From contig CM035352.1 in the NCBI GenBank assembly GCA_020137815.1, positions 5,811,159 to 5,875,158 of the forward strand: 64,000 bases of DNA, written 5' to 3'. The position numbers and the translations under genes are program-made. Source of the stretch: Hormiphora californensis. Lineage: Eukaryota; Ctenophora; Tentaculata; Cydippida; Pleurobrachiidae. The stretch's first letter is position 1. Every line of letters begins with the position of its first letter. A model generated the notes under the pieces. It was given only the letters and a program-made list of their open reading frames with translations, was not told the origin of the DNA and made no database searches. Positions 25,210 to 37,500 of the stretch are shown here, piece after piece.

Positions 25210-26339
25210 ACTCTCCTCACGTTGCCTAAAACTAAACTAAAGCAACTGAGACATACTGAAGTATTATGGTTTAACTCATTTATTTCCCCCTCCCCTTTGC
25301 ATAAAGGCATAGGGGTTTAGAAATATGTAACGGACATAGTACTACCTTTAGAAAGACCAGCTCAGATGTCCCGTTTCAGGTTGCGAGGGGCAACGTGTAG
25401 CAACTAGAGCCACGCACACAACCTCAAACCTGCTCCTTCATAACCCACTACATGGCCACTTTTTCAAGAAATGTGTGGCACACAATGTCGCAATGTGGCA
25501 CACAATTTAGCGCTTCTAAAACACAAGGATTTGTTCTATAATACTCTTTGATTGATTAAATGATCGGAAATGTCCCGCCTTCACATAAGAAAATAAAGGT
25601 TGGTGAATGGCGGGGACGTGACGCGACATATCACGGACGGGTGCCAATACAATCTGGGTATTTGGTGACCTGTTTACAGGTGCACGCTTCCAAAAAAGTT
25701 GATTCACTAAAATGGCTCTAGCCTCTAACCGCCAAACCACTCAACCGTTTTGGCTAATTCAAAGTTTATCTGGTAGGGAATGTCAAGGCCTAACCTCAAC
25801 CCAAACCCCAACCCAAACCCCAACCCTAACCCTATAATAATAATAATAATAATAGTAACAGTTTATATCCCGCTCTGACACAGTTTGTAATATGCAAATG
25901 GTCCGCCTTTCCGAAAAACAGTGACTGCAACCAGATGCCTGCTCCTAGAGCGGTCCTTTTTCTTCGGCGTATGGTGAGATTAGGAGGTGATTTTCTTATG
26001 GGTGATTGATCAGGCATGGACGTGAATATCGGCAACACGTTTTCTGAGGAGGTAATATTCCTCGGGAGGGTTATTTGCTCCCAAGGTTGACGGCTAGTGT
26101 CTCAAGCCTAGATTGGGTACTACACACAGTGGAAAGGACAACAGCACTGACAGTGAAAGGAAAAACCGATAAAAACCGATGGGTAGTAGATCGACAGTAA
26201 AACAGCAGACCAACAGACAGGACTAAGGACAAAACTAAGGACAAAACTATGAGTCAGAATATTTAGTGGAACTAACAGACGCCCAGAATCATAGGTTGAG
26301 ACACCACCAAGGAGGGGGGGGGGGGGGGTAGGTAGGGGA
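25210..26339. other. Intergenic stretch between galactokinase and the retroelement
   Basis: No exon recognised. It holds a short CCAAACCCCAACCCTAACCC-type patch (25791-25833) followed by (AAT)n at 25836-25853. It presumably contains the galactokinase promoter. A G run of about 14 bases lies at 26313-26328. Confidence 0.5.
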
Positions 26340-26520
26340 TTTTTTGTTGTTTTTGTTTTTTTTTGTTGTTTTTTTTTTGTTGTTTTTTTTTTTTGTTTTT
26401 TTTTTTTTTTTTTTTTGGTTTTTTTTTTGTTTTTTTTTTGTTTTTTGTTTTTTTTTGTTTTGTTTTGTTTTTTTTTTTTTTTTTTTTTTTTTTTGTTGCT
26501 TTTTTTTTTCTTCTTTCTTT
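26340..26520. repeat. Poly-T tract with interspersed G
   Basis: About 180 bases of T runs broken by single G or C. On the minus strand this is an A-rich tract downstream of the reverse-transcriptase gene. It could be the tail of the retroelement or an unrelated microsatellite. Confidence 0.85.
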
Positions 26521-26539
26521 CATTTATCAATAAATTAGG

Positions 26540-29285
26540 TCATCAATAAATTATCTCTACAATTCGTCTACAAAAGAAACAGCCCTGGGTACGCCCAAAA
26601 AATTAAAACTCATAAAAAAAAAAAAAAAAATAGAAACTTCCATCCCGTAACAAATATATAAAAACCACTTAGATCACACTTAAAAAAGACACACACATAC
26701 ACACATATACTGGAAACAAATGAGTCTGAAAAACAGCCCGGGGTTTTGAAAAAACTCATCACAAAAAAGAGGCAGGCAGGCAAGCATTAACAAATAAATA
26801 TAAAAACGCTTAGAACACACTAGAAAAAGCACTAGAACACATGGAGAAACGCTCTAAGACCTCAGTACTAAAAAAACACTGGAAACACTTGACTTAGAAA
26901 CACACTCAGAAATACACAAAAAAACACACAATTGTCTGAGGAGTCTCTTTTGGATTTTGATAACGATTTTAGAGGTCATATGCCTCTTTGAAGAAATGAG
27001 TTTTTAGGCTGGATCGGAAGGCCGATGTGGAGGTTGTTTCACGGAGGGAGCGGGGGAGAGAGTTCCATATGGCTGGAGCAGCGACACTAAAGGCTCCGCT
27101 TGAAGATTTGTACCTTGTGTGCCGTTTCTCGAGGATAGTAGCATCATGGTCTGCCCGGAGTGATTTCGGCTTTTTCTGCCTTATCTGGAGTAGTGAAGCC
27201 GTAGATTTGGGAGCACGGTCATTAATGATCTTGTGTGTCATCAGGCAGAGTTTGAAGTTGACACGCTGCTCAATGGGTAGGAAATGGAGCCTTTGGCGAA
27301 GTGCAGTTGTACCTCGGTACGTGTGTTTGGAGAAAACGAATCTTACCGCAGAGTTCTGGACTTTTTGTAACCGGCTGAGGTCTTTTGCAGAGAGACCTTT
27401 TAGGAGTCCGTTGCAATAGTCAAGATGAGAATGGATGAGAGTATTTACTAGCTGGGTCTTCAGCTTCCGTGACAGTTTGGATCCTATCTTCCAAAGATTT
27501 AGCAAGGCAACGTTGCAGGAGCGGACAACATTGGATACGTGAGCAGAGAAGGTTAGTTCGGGATCCAACATCACTCCGAGGTTCCTTACACTTGTTGTGG
27601 GTACAGTGGGTTGTTCGTTTTCAAGGGTTTGGATAGAAGTTGGATTTGGCAGCTTGTCATTTCTGTTTCTCAGGAACATTACTTCTGTCTTCGAGGGATT
27701 CAGACAGAGGAAGTTCTGTGACATCCACGTTTTAATATGGTACAGACATGCTTGTAGGGTTTTCTCAAGGTTGGCAAGGCTATCGTTCGAGAAGGCCGCA
27801 TAGAGCTGCGTGTCGTCGGCATACAATTCGATCTCGAGGCCATGATGTCTTGCAATAGCTTCGAGTTCCTTGGTATAGAGGATGAAAAGTAGCGGTCCTA
27901 GTATGGAGCCCTGTGGGACTCCAATTTCGATGGTCAGCGAGGCAGATGTTACGTTGCCAATCTTGGTTTTTGTCTTTCGTCCGGTAAGGTAGCTTTTGAA
28001 CCAAGTTAGTGCCATTCCAGTGACTCCATAATGGTGTTCAAGCTTGTTTAGAAGTGTGGGATGGTGAATGGTATCGAAAGCGGCGCTTAGGTCCAGCAAT
28101 ACTAAGACCGCTTTCGATTTCTTGTCCGTTATGAGAAGGAGATCGTTAACAACCTTGAGAAGTGCAGTTTCGGTGCTGTGGTTTGGCCTATAAGCCGATT
28201 GGGTATCTGGCAGCAGGTTGTTATCTTCAAGATGTTTCGACAATTGGACTGCAGCGCATTTTTCCACCAGCTTAGAGAGGAAGGAGAGGTTGGAGATGGG
28301 TCGGTAACTGGTAAGTTCATCCGGGTCTAAGCCTTTCTTTTTATAAGAAGGGCGTATTAGGGCCGTTTTGAACGCCTCAGGGAAACCTCCACTCTGGAGA
28401 CTTTTGTTTACTATGTCGGATAGGATTGGAAGAAGTTCCGGGAGTAGGGCAAGAACCATGCTTGTGGGTATCGGATCGGAGTCACAGTGTTTTTTATTCA
28501 TGCTCTTTATGATGCCGAGGAGTTCCTGGTCACTAACTGTAGCAAACTTTGTTAGTTTGTTCGAGGGAGGTTCGAAGGTATCGGGGATGGTGGGTAGTTC
28601 CTCTGTGAAGCAGGTGTTTGATTGGATTTTTTCGTAGATGCTGTCAACTTTTGATTTGAAGAAATTGTTGAACTTGTCCGGAAGCTCGTTTTCGGAGAAC
28701 ATGGTTGGGAGTTCTGTGGGTATCTTCTGCTTTCCGAGCAGATGATTGACAGTTTTGTTAGTAGCCGCTGGATCATCAGCACTGATTTCAAGCTTCTTTC
28801 GATAGTAGCCGGTTCTGCTTGTTCTCAGCATTTTAGCGGTGTTCTTCATAGCCTCTTTGTACGAATTCCATGTCGAAGTTAGTGTTTTGATGTCGACGGA
28901 CTCACTTAGATGCTTCCTCCACGTTGTCTCAATGTTACGGCGGTTGCGTTTTGCATTTTTGCAGTCTTCATTATACCACCGTGGATTTTGGAAAATGGGT
29001 ACTTCTTTTTCCTCCTCCGGGGCTAGAGTGTTCAGAATGTCAGTTAGGGTGTCAACATAGAGATTAATGCAGTCTTCTAGTGACTTTGGGCGTAGAAGTT
29101 TACAAAGGGGAGAGACCGCCACCATTTTACGGAAGTCATCAATGTTCAGGTGCTTCATATTTCTCGATTTCACAATCTTTGTTTCACGTCGGTTAGGTTT
29201 TCCTATGTGAAACTTAAAAGTTGTGAGATGATGGTCCGAAAGAGGACTGGGGGTGACCTGAGGTTCTGATATTAATGGAGCTCCT
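26540..29285 (-). mobile_element. L2/CR1-like non-LTR retrotransposon, 5'-truncated
   Basis: The element contains the end of an APE-type endonuclease (reading APLISEP then SDHHL just before 29200), a complete reverse transcriptase, and an A-rich 3' part (26540-26968 on the minus strand). The endonuclease N-terminus is missing, which is common for target-primed insertions. Exact ends and target duplication could not be fixed. Confidence 0.85.
26969..29173 (-). CDS. Reverse transcriptase of the L2/CR1-like element
   Basis: An uninterrupted frame of 734 residues. The finger and palm blocks are in order: YRPISNLSFLSKLVEK, HSTETALLKVVNDLL, VLLDLSAAFDT, GVPQGSILGPLLF and the catalytic YADDTQLY. 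The C-terminal region has SHLDYCNGLL and ends AFRSSLKTHFFKEAYDL, typical of this clade. It copies element RNA at a nicked genomic target. All catalytic motifs are intact, so the copy is young, although the upstream endonuclease is incomplete. The frame is also open upstream of the first ATG, into endonuclease sequence. Confidence 0.93.
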   Translation of the reverse strand: MKSRNMKHLNIDDFRKMVAVSPLCKLLRPKSLEDCINLYVDTLTDILNTLAPEEEKEVPIFQNPRWYNEDCKNAKRNRRNIETTWRKHLSESVDIKTLTSTWNSYKEAMKNTAKMLRTSRTGYYRKKLEISADDPAATNKTVNHLLGKQKIPTELPTMFSENELPDKFNNFFKSKVDSIYEKIQSNTCFTEELPTIPDTFEPPSNKLTKFATVSDQELLGIIKSMNKKHCDSDPIPTSMVLALLPELLPILSDIVNKSLQSGGFPEAFKTALIRPSYKKKGLDPDELTSYRPISNLSFLSKLVEKCAAVQLSKHLEDNNLLPDTQSAYRPNHSTETALLKVVNDLLLITDKKSKAVLVLLDLSAAFDTIHHPTLLNKLEHHYGVTGMALTWFKSYLTGRKTKTKIGNVTSASLTIEIGVPQGSILGPLLFILYTKELEAIARHHGLEIELYADDTQLYAAFSNDSLANLEKTLQACLYHIKTWMSQNFLCLNPSKTEVMFLRNRNDKLPNPTSIQTLENEQPTVPTTSVRNLGVMLDPELTFSAHVSNVVRSCNVALLNLWKIGSKLSRKLKTQLVNTLIHSHLDYCNGLLKGLSAKDLSRLQKVQNSAVRFVFSKHTYRGTTALRQRLHFLPIEQRVNFKLCLMTHKIINDRAPKSTASLLQIRQKKPKSLRADHDATILEKRHTRYKSSSGAFSVAAPAIWNSLPRSLRETTSTSAFRSSLKTHFFKEAYDL

Positions 29286-29395
29286 TCAGTGTCTTTGGTC
29301 TAACCCCACTTTAGCCCTAACCCTAAAAAACCGTTTGTCAGCACTCACGAAACACCCAGATTTTAACGCTGGCCCTTTTTTCCAAGTCGTAAATT

Positions 29396-29516
29396 AAAGT
29401 CCGTTTCAAGCGACTTGACCCGTAATTCTTGGAATTTGGCGCATTGCGCGTGTATTTACAAAGGGGAAATCCTGAATTTCCAGGAATCTCAGGTCAAGTC
29501 GTTTGAAACGCACTTT
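29396..29516. mobile_element. Short foldback element
   Basis: Arms AAAGTCCGTTTCAAGCGACT and AAGTCGTTTGAAACGCACTTT are imperfect inverted repeats about 120 bp apart, between the retroelement and the large palindrome. Confidence 0.65.
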
Positions 29517-29779
29517 AAAAGCCAATATTTATATTGTGGAAGCTCTCACGGTTTTTCCCACGCGCGCGGCGTTTCTGCGCGCCGAAAGCATATACAGTGC
29601 TGACAAAAAATCTGGGTTGCGCGAGGTTTTTCAAATTTATCGCTCTCTTCACTTTTTTTCAAATTTACACTTTAATACATTTAGGGTGGTCTTAGGTCTA
29701 TGTGAAGTTGGCTCTGGCATTTTAAGTTTGACTTGCTGATATGCTTAGTAAGTCATGGAAATGTTGTCAAAAACTGCCC

Positions 29780-31042
29780 GAACCTAGAAATCATTAGGGG
29801 CAAGCTAATTTTTGCACAATCCGATAGTCAATAGGCCCCTGAACCACCAAAAAAAAGTCCCAAGCCCAACTCCTGGGGGAAGTGCCCCTAATTGGCCCTA
29901 ATTGATTACAGTGTATTTGTAACCATCAATTAAATCGTAAATCGTCTTAGGAAAGGAGTAGAGGGAAAACCAAGGGCACTAAAGTGTTCAGCGTCCTCGC
30001 ATTAGTGGGGGTAGGTGCTGGAATTAAGTCTCTATCTCATCTGGTTAATTAGATAATTGGATAATTAGGTTTGCGCAGAGCCGTTTTTTGGCTATATGGC
30101 TATAGCCACTTAGGAAAAGAGTAGAGACAAAACCGAGGGCACTAAAATGATCAGCGTCCTCGAATTAGTGGGGGTAGGTGCTAAAATTAAGTCTATCTCA
30201 TCTGGTTAATTAGATAATTGGATAATTAGATCCGCACATAGCCGTTTTTGGCCACATGGCTATAGCCACTTGGGAATGGTTTAGAGACTTTTCACTGGTG
30301 CCATTTTGTAGGCAATGGCTAAGTTATGGGGGGTCGTGGTCGGACTTTTAAGCTCTATCTCAAACCGTTTAGCCGTTATTTGGATTCAAAGGTGCTGAAA
30401 ATGAGCAAAAAATGGTAAAAAGTACGATTTTGAGCCTCTGTGGATCTTTGAATCCAAATAACGGCTAAACGGTTTGAGATAGAGCTTAAAAGTCCGACCA
30501 CGACCCCCCATAACTTAGCCATTGCCTACAAAATGGCACCAGTGAAAAGTCTCTAAACCATTCCCAAGTGGCTATAGCCATGTGGCCAAAAACGGCTATG
30601 TGCGGATCTAATTAACCAGATGAGATAGAGACTTAATTTCAGCACCTACCCCCACTATTTCGAGGACGCTGATCATTTTAGTGCCCTCGGTTTTGTCTCT
30701 ACTCTTTTCCTAAGTGGCTATAGCCATATAGCCAAAAAACGGCTCTGCGCAAACCTAATTATCCAATTATCTAATTAACCAGATGAGATAGAGACTTAAT
30801 TCCAGCACCTACCCCCACTAATGCGAGGACGCTGAACACTTTAGTGCCCTTGGTTTTCCCTCTACTCCTTTCCTAAGACGATTTACGATTTAATTGATGG
30901 TTACAAATACACTGTAATCAATTAGGGCCAATTAGGGGCACTTCCCCCAGGAGTTGGGCTTGGGACTTTTTTTTTGTGGTTCAGGGGCCTATTGACTATC
31001 GGATTGTGCAAAAATTAGCTTGCCCCTAATGATTTCTTGGTT
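29780..31042. mobile_element. 1.26-kb palindromic foldback element
   Basis: Two arms of about 600 bp are inverted copies around a centre near 30410. Each arm carries a module of about 170 bp twice (AGGAAA(G/A)GAGTAGAG followed by GGGCACTAAA and the CTATAGCCACTT segment). Outer ends are GAACC(T/A)AGAAATCATTAGG and its complement. The same modules recur in the arms of the element at 43518-45360, so the two are one family. No target duplication is apparent and there is no coding capacity. Confidence 0.88.
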
Positions 31043-31397
31043 CTAACAAGAATTCCATGAATTATAGTGACTCTATAAAAAGTCCAAAGCACCATCCCAC
31101 GCCCACCCACCACAGCCTGGTCTGGTGCCCATCGAAAGTGGGGGATATCAAGGTAATTGAAAATGTCCAGCGGTGCTTCACCAGATAATAATATAATAAT
31201 ATACATTTTATATAACGCCTCCTCGTGATCTTTTTAACCTCCAAATTTTAAGCCTATCTCATCAGGGCGCAGGGGTTGACCGTTGATCCGTCGCTGCACT
31301 TCTCAATTCCACCATGTGGAATCCACATGGATATCCGTCGAATAAAACCTATTATTGTGCTTTATTCCATAATTACTTTGCCAGCCAGTAGCAAACC
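31043..31397. other. Upstream region of the SRRM2-like gene
   Basis: No exon or repeat recognised. It presumably holds the promoter and 5' UTR of the + strand gene starting at 31398. Confidence 0.4.
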
Positions 31398-34300
31398 ATG
31401 TATAATGGTATCGGTCTATCGACTGTAAGAGGATCCGGTACAAATGGTTACGTCCAGAAAAACACAGCTCACATCTCAAACACTAGACAAAAGGTACTGA
31501 TTTACTCCTTCACCATCTAGTAATGTGTATCCCTCTTCTTTGCAACCGCCTGTACATACCCTTGATACATAATGCACTATTTCTCAATTTGATACGCAAC
31601 ACTATTTCAGTACGACTACAACTATGATGATGACGACGAGAAGGGGATCACAATTCGGAAACCAAACAAAGCCATTCTGGAGCACGAGCAGAAGCGACTT
31701 GTTGAAGTGAAATGTGTTGAGCTCCAAGATGTCCTGGAGAACCAAGGGTAAGATAAGAACTAAGATTTTTATATTCTAACCCCCCCCCCCCTTATGATGG
31801 GAGGACCTAGCGATGCAAGGGTAAGGTATATATAAGGGTATAATGGGGGTTAAAACAATGGTAGTATGGGGGGGTTCCAACCTATTTTTTTGTATTTTTT
31901 TGTACTTTTTTGTACGGACCATACATAAAAGTATCCGAAATTCCTGTTTTTTTCCATACAAACAATACAAAAAAATACAAAAAAATACAAAAAAATATTG
32001 AAGGATGTGGGTGCACGTGCCTGATAAAAGTATAAATAATACATAGCTGGGTTCCGTTTATGTTCATGTACCACCTATCTCTATTATAATTTTTTTTAAT
32101 TTTTTTTTTTTAATTTTTTGGAAAAACAATTAAAAATATATACACAATGGTATTTACAATACCATTATCTATTATAATTTGGAGATGTCGCGTCGAAGTG
32201 GTCGTTCGTTCAGTGCGTTTCTACGCGACTGCTCCTTCATAAAACACTTTATAGGCCCAAAGCTGTAAAGCTGCCATTTACACTTTTGGAACTTCCATTG
32301 GAAGTTTATTAATATTTTCGAATGACTTTCAACAAGCCAGTCCCCATAGTTATCAATTCAGTTGCCATGGCAACGGTTTTATTGACGTTGAAAGTGAAAG
32401 AACCACCCGGCGAAGCCGGGTGGGTTATCAAAAAGCCCTTACTTGAGGCGCACCCAATGGGTGCGCTAGTTACATATATAAATATAATGAACGTTTTTAG
32501 TTCCATTGTCATCCATTTTCCTGCTAAAAGTACTAAAAAAGTATGTAAAAGTACACGTTTTTGAAATTCGAAAAAGCAAAATCATTGATTCAGATTACGA
32601 TTACGAGAAAATTTTCTCAGTTGGAGATCACTTTCTCGGTACTAATTTCGATTCGGGATAATTTTCTCGGTAAGAAATTGCGATTCGGGGAAATTTCTCG
32701 CTTAGAAAATACGATTCGAGAAATTTCTTCGGTAAGAAATTGCGATTCGGGGAAATTTCTCGCTTAGAAAATACGATTCGAGAAATTTTTCTCGGTAAGA
32801 AATTGCGATTCGAGGAAATTTCTCGCTTAGAAAATACGATTCGAGAAAATTTTCACGGTAAGAAATTGCGATTCGGGGAAATTTCTCGCTTAGAAAATAC
32901 GATTCGAGAAAATTTTCTCGGTAAGAAATTGCGATTCGAGGAAATTTCTCTCGCTTAGAAAATACGATTCAAGAAAATTTTCTCGGTAAGAAATTGCGAT
33001 TCGGGAAAATTTCTCGCTTAGAAAATACGATTCGAGAAAATATTCTCGGTAAGAAATTGCGATTCAGGTAAATTTCTCGCTTAGAAAATACGATTCGAGA
33101 AAATTTTCTTGGTAAGAAATTGGGATTCGGGGAAATTTCTCGCTTAAAAAATACGCTTCGAGAAAATTTTCTCGGTAAGAAATTGCGATTCGGGAAAATT
33201 TCTCTCGTTTAGAAAATACGATTCGAGAAAATTTTCTCGTTAAGAAATTGCGATTCGGGGAAATTTGTCGCTTAGAAAATACGATTCGAGAAAAATTTTC
33301 TCGGTAAGAAAATGCGATTCGGGTAAATTTCTCGCTTAGAAAATACGATCCGAGAAAATTTTCTCGGTAAGAAATTGCGATTCGGGAAAATTTCTCTCGC
33401 TTAGAAATTGCGATTTGATAATACTTTCTTGGATAGAAATTTCGATTTGGAAAGATTTTCTCTCTTAGAAATTCCGATTTTTCGTACAAACAGTACAAAA
33501 AAGTACAACAAATTATGGAGGTGGGTGCCTAGTAAAAGTTCATGGACGGGTTCCTTTTGTGCTAATGTACCACCTAGGAACGTTTGTCGTGTATTTATTA
33601 TCTTTCATTCGAAATTCGAAAAAGTAAACATCATTGATTCAGATTTCGAAAATTTTGAATAGAATATTCGAAGATTTTGAATAGAATATTTCCTTGTGTT
33701 TTGATAAAGAACAATTAAAACATGATGAAAACATGTTTTTATCTTCCAATTATAAGAAAAAGTTGCTAATTTTGTATGAAACCACAGTTTAATAGGAATT
33801 TATGACACAATTATGATCATAAACTAAAGTTTCAACGACCAGAAAAGCTTTGTTTAATCATTTATACCCCGTTTTATTTTTTTGTATTTTTTATACTTTT
33901 TTGTACTTTTTTGTATTTTTTTTGTATTTTTTTGTTTGAGGAACAACTTGTTTTTTTCCGTACAAACATACAAAAAATAGGTTGGAACCCCCCCGGTAGT
34001 ATTCAATGCTAAAGGTAAACCCAAACTATTATATGACCCTTGCTGCACAGGACCGGATTTTAGACGGCCATAGCTCCACCCCCTGATAAGGTAGAAACTT
34101 GAAATTTGTTTTGTGAGGAGATTATGTAGAGTTCTTTCTACAAAACAAATTTCGAGTTTCTATCTGATATCTCATCAGGGAGTGGAGCTATGCATGACGG
34201 TGGGAAATTTTACAAAACCCAAGTGAGGGTCTTCCCAAATATTTGGGTTTTGCTTTAGTAGCTAGTCTTCCCAAATATTTAGTATCACACTCTCATTTCT

Positions 34301-34439
34301 TCAGATACACAGAGGAGGAGATAGAAGCTCAAGTTAGTGCACTAAGGACTAGTCTTCTGAAGAGTACAGGCAAACTAACACAATCCAAGAAGCGGAAAGG
34401 GTAGGTTCTTGGTTGGCTTTTGTTACTGATACACTCCCT

Positions 34440-34523
<84 letters not shown>

Positions 34524-37500
34524 TCTACCCCCCAATTCCCTCACAGAGAGACCCACTACCTGGCTGAAGCACAACACGCTAAGAACGAGAAGATGAGAAT
34601 GGCGTTTGGTATAGCCCGCGAGGAGGGAGAAATAAAGGGAAGTGATGATGAGGAGAAGAGAGTTGATCCTGAAGATAAAATGTTAGTTGAAACATGGCAT
34701 CCCGAGTTATGCAAATAAGTAATTAGCAATATAATTCTGTTCGCCGCTCTCTAGATTACTCCTAACTGTGTTTTCCAGAGAGGAGGATGATGACGACAAG
34801 GATGATGAAGAAGATGAGGAGGAAGAGGAGGAAGTAGAAGAAGAAGAGAAACAAGCTGAAGAAGTGGTAGAGAAGAAAAAGAAGAAGGGCGATCGGTCAA
34901 AATGGGAAGAGGGTGATGAAGAGGATAGATATAACGAGAAGAGGAAGAAGCGACGTGATTCCAGATCAGGCAGCAGACAAAGACGGAGACGTTCTGAAAG
35001 TAGAGAAGATAGACGAAGACAACGATCAAGGTAAAAACTTTATGTTGTACCCTTCTATTTTGTATGTATTGTTTTAGAGAATTATCTCGTTAAGGGCTTA
35101 TCGTCCCCATTATAGGGCCCCCCATAGAGTTGACCTCATGTGATTGATACCCATCCTTCTCAGAAGCCCCGACCGAGGTAGGAGGCGAGATTCAAGAGAC
35201 CGCCGTGACTCAAAAGAAAGACGCAACTCCAGAGAGAGAAGGGAGGAGAGAAGGGAGGAGAGGACCCCGTGGCTCTCCCCCTCGAGCCAGGAGACGAGAC
35301 GATTCCAGAGAGCGTCGTCCTAGAGACCCTTCCAGAGAACAAAGAAAGATGGATCGCAGGAACTCTAGAGAGAGGTCACGGCGGGATGCGTCTCCTCCTG
35401 TCCGTGAGAGAAGAAGAGATGACTCGGAAGAGAGAAAAAGAGAGATTCCAGTAGAAAAACGAAGAGAGGAGTCTCCGAGAGAGCGACAGAGAGAAGATTC
35501 TGGGATTGATAGGAGGGAAGAGCGGAAGGGGAGGAGAAAAGACAGTCCCGAAAAATCTCCCCCTCGCTCTCGGAAGCAGTCGAGCAAGTCGGAGGAGAGG
35601 AAAAAGAAGAAGGAATCTCGAAGGTATGAAAATTGAACCCAAATTGAAGACAGCTAAAGGTTTCGAATTTGTACACCATTATTTCTTGTTAATTGTATTT
35701 GGTGCCGTCTGGCTGTTTTATACAGATCCCTAATAATGCTTGTTTTCCAGATCTGCCTCTGCGAGTCCAAGTCCAGTTAAAAAGTAAGCTACTACACAAA
35801 GAGGGAGTTCATTATATTTTGTAAAACTAACCCCCTCTCAGCTACACTCTTTGTTCATTGGTGTTGACGCGACTAGAGTGGTTTACAGCATTAGTTTAGG
35901 ACACATGAGTGATCAAGGTGAGACAGAGACATTTGGCGTTTTAAATAAAGTAATGGTAATGGTAGTCTAATTGCAGCTAGCTATGTTTGAATTAACTTTC
36001 GTCGATTTCTCCATTTCATTTGTATTCCCTCTCCCTCCCAACCCCTCTAACACAACCTTATTTTCAGAGATAAGAAAGAGAAGACTCGCGATCGCAGGTA
36101 CGAGTTAACTAGAGGAACTTCTCCTAGTTCTCTCCTCTCAGAAGAGAGAACAAGAAGAGCGATATTTTGTTTCAAATGTTATTTCGGCCTATTCTAACAC
36201 TTGCTTTTGTTTCAGGTGTTCAGACCACGATAACGAGTAAGTTCCGACAAAATGAAGACTGAAGAGAGAAAGCAAATACCGTTCTACACACATAGTTTAC
36301 TAACGATTATCCTCTTGACAGATCAGAAAATGAAAAGGAGAAGAAGAGTAAGAAAAAGTCCCGTAAAGAAGAGAGGGGAGAAAGGAAGGAAGACGTGAGG
36401 GAAGGTAAGAGGAGAGATAGAAACGAAGAAAGGGAAGACGTGAGGGAAGATAAGAGGAGAGATAGAAACGAAGAAAGGGAAGACGTGAGGGAAGATAAGA
36501 GGAGAGATAGGAACGAAGAAAGGGAAGACGTGAGGGAAGATAAGAGGAGAGATAGGAACGAAGACGAAAGAAGGGAAGAAAGGAGTATGGAGAGGACTTC
36601 TAGGAGGGAAGGGAGGGAGAAAAAGAAAGATAGGAGGGATGACAGAAGGGACCGTGATAAACAGGGAGAAGATAAGGATGATTCTCCCTCAGAGGAGCGA
36701 GTTGTAGAGGTACTGTTAATTAATGCTGTCCCTAATTAATGCTGTCCCCTAAATAACATTGTCCCCTAAATAACATTGTCCCCTAATTTCCACTGTCCCA
36801 TAATTTCCACTGTCCCCTAATTAGCACTGTCCCATAATTAGCACTGTCCCCTAATTAACACTGTCCCCTAATTAGCACTGTCCCCTAATTACCACTGTCT
36901 CATAACTTTCCCCAATTTTAGAAAGAGAGAAGGAAGAAGAAGAGGAGTGGGGATAACGACAAGAGAAAGAGAAGACGTGATTCAGAAAGTGAAGAAGATG
37001 AGGAGACAAAAATTGAGGAGAAATCTCCCGAAGAGTAAGTCCCAAGACTCAAATAATGAGTTAAGTCAGACCCTAATTTTCCGGAACCCCGATTACCCGG
37101 GCAAAATCCGTTCCCTCGAGAATCCCGGTAAATCGGGGTCCAACTGTACACAATTCAATGTGGGGGATCAGACTTATTTTCACATTCTAACCCACTCTAC
37201 TCAGGCCACGACGTAAACGGAGACGAAGTGAGGGAGATTCTGGTAAAAGGCGGAAAAAGACTCCCCCTGCCCGATCTCCTAGCTCATCTCCAGAACCCCC
37301 CAAGAAAACCAAGAAGGACAGGAAGAAGAAAAGAACGAAACGAAAGAGTCCAACTCCACCTCCTTCTCCCCCAGAATCATCAGCATCTTCCTCATCTTCT
37401 TCATCTTCTTCATCTTCTTCCAGCTCTAGCGATGAAGAGCCCCGCAAAAAGAAGGAATCTGTGAAGAAAGATAGTTCGTCAAGTGGCAGTTCAGAGGACA

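Noticed and set aside
25791-25833. Telomere-like CCCTAA patch
   Set aside because: Only a few imperfect units; too short to claim an interstitial telomere or chromosome end.
27027-28637. Plus-strand frames over the reverse transcriptase
   Set aside because: Antisense shadows of the minus-strand RT gene.
32590-33475. CRISPR-like array
   Set aside because: Repeats are contiguous with no unique spacers and the genome is eukaryotic.
32561-33498. Repeat-peptide open frames in the 63-bp array
   Set aside because: The unit length is divisible by three, so frames stay open on both strands. No start context, conserved motif or exon signal supports translation.
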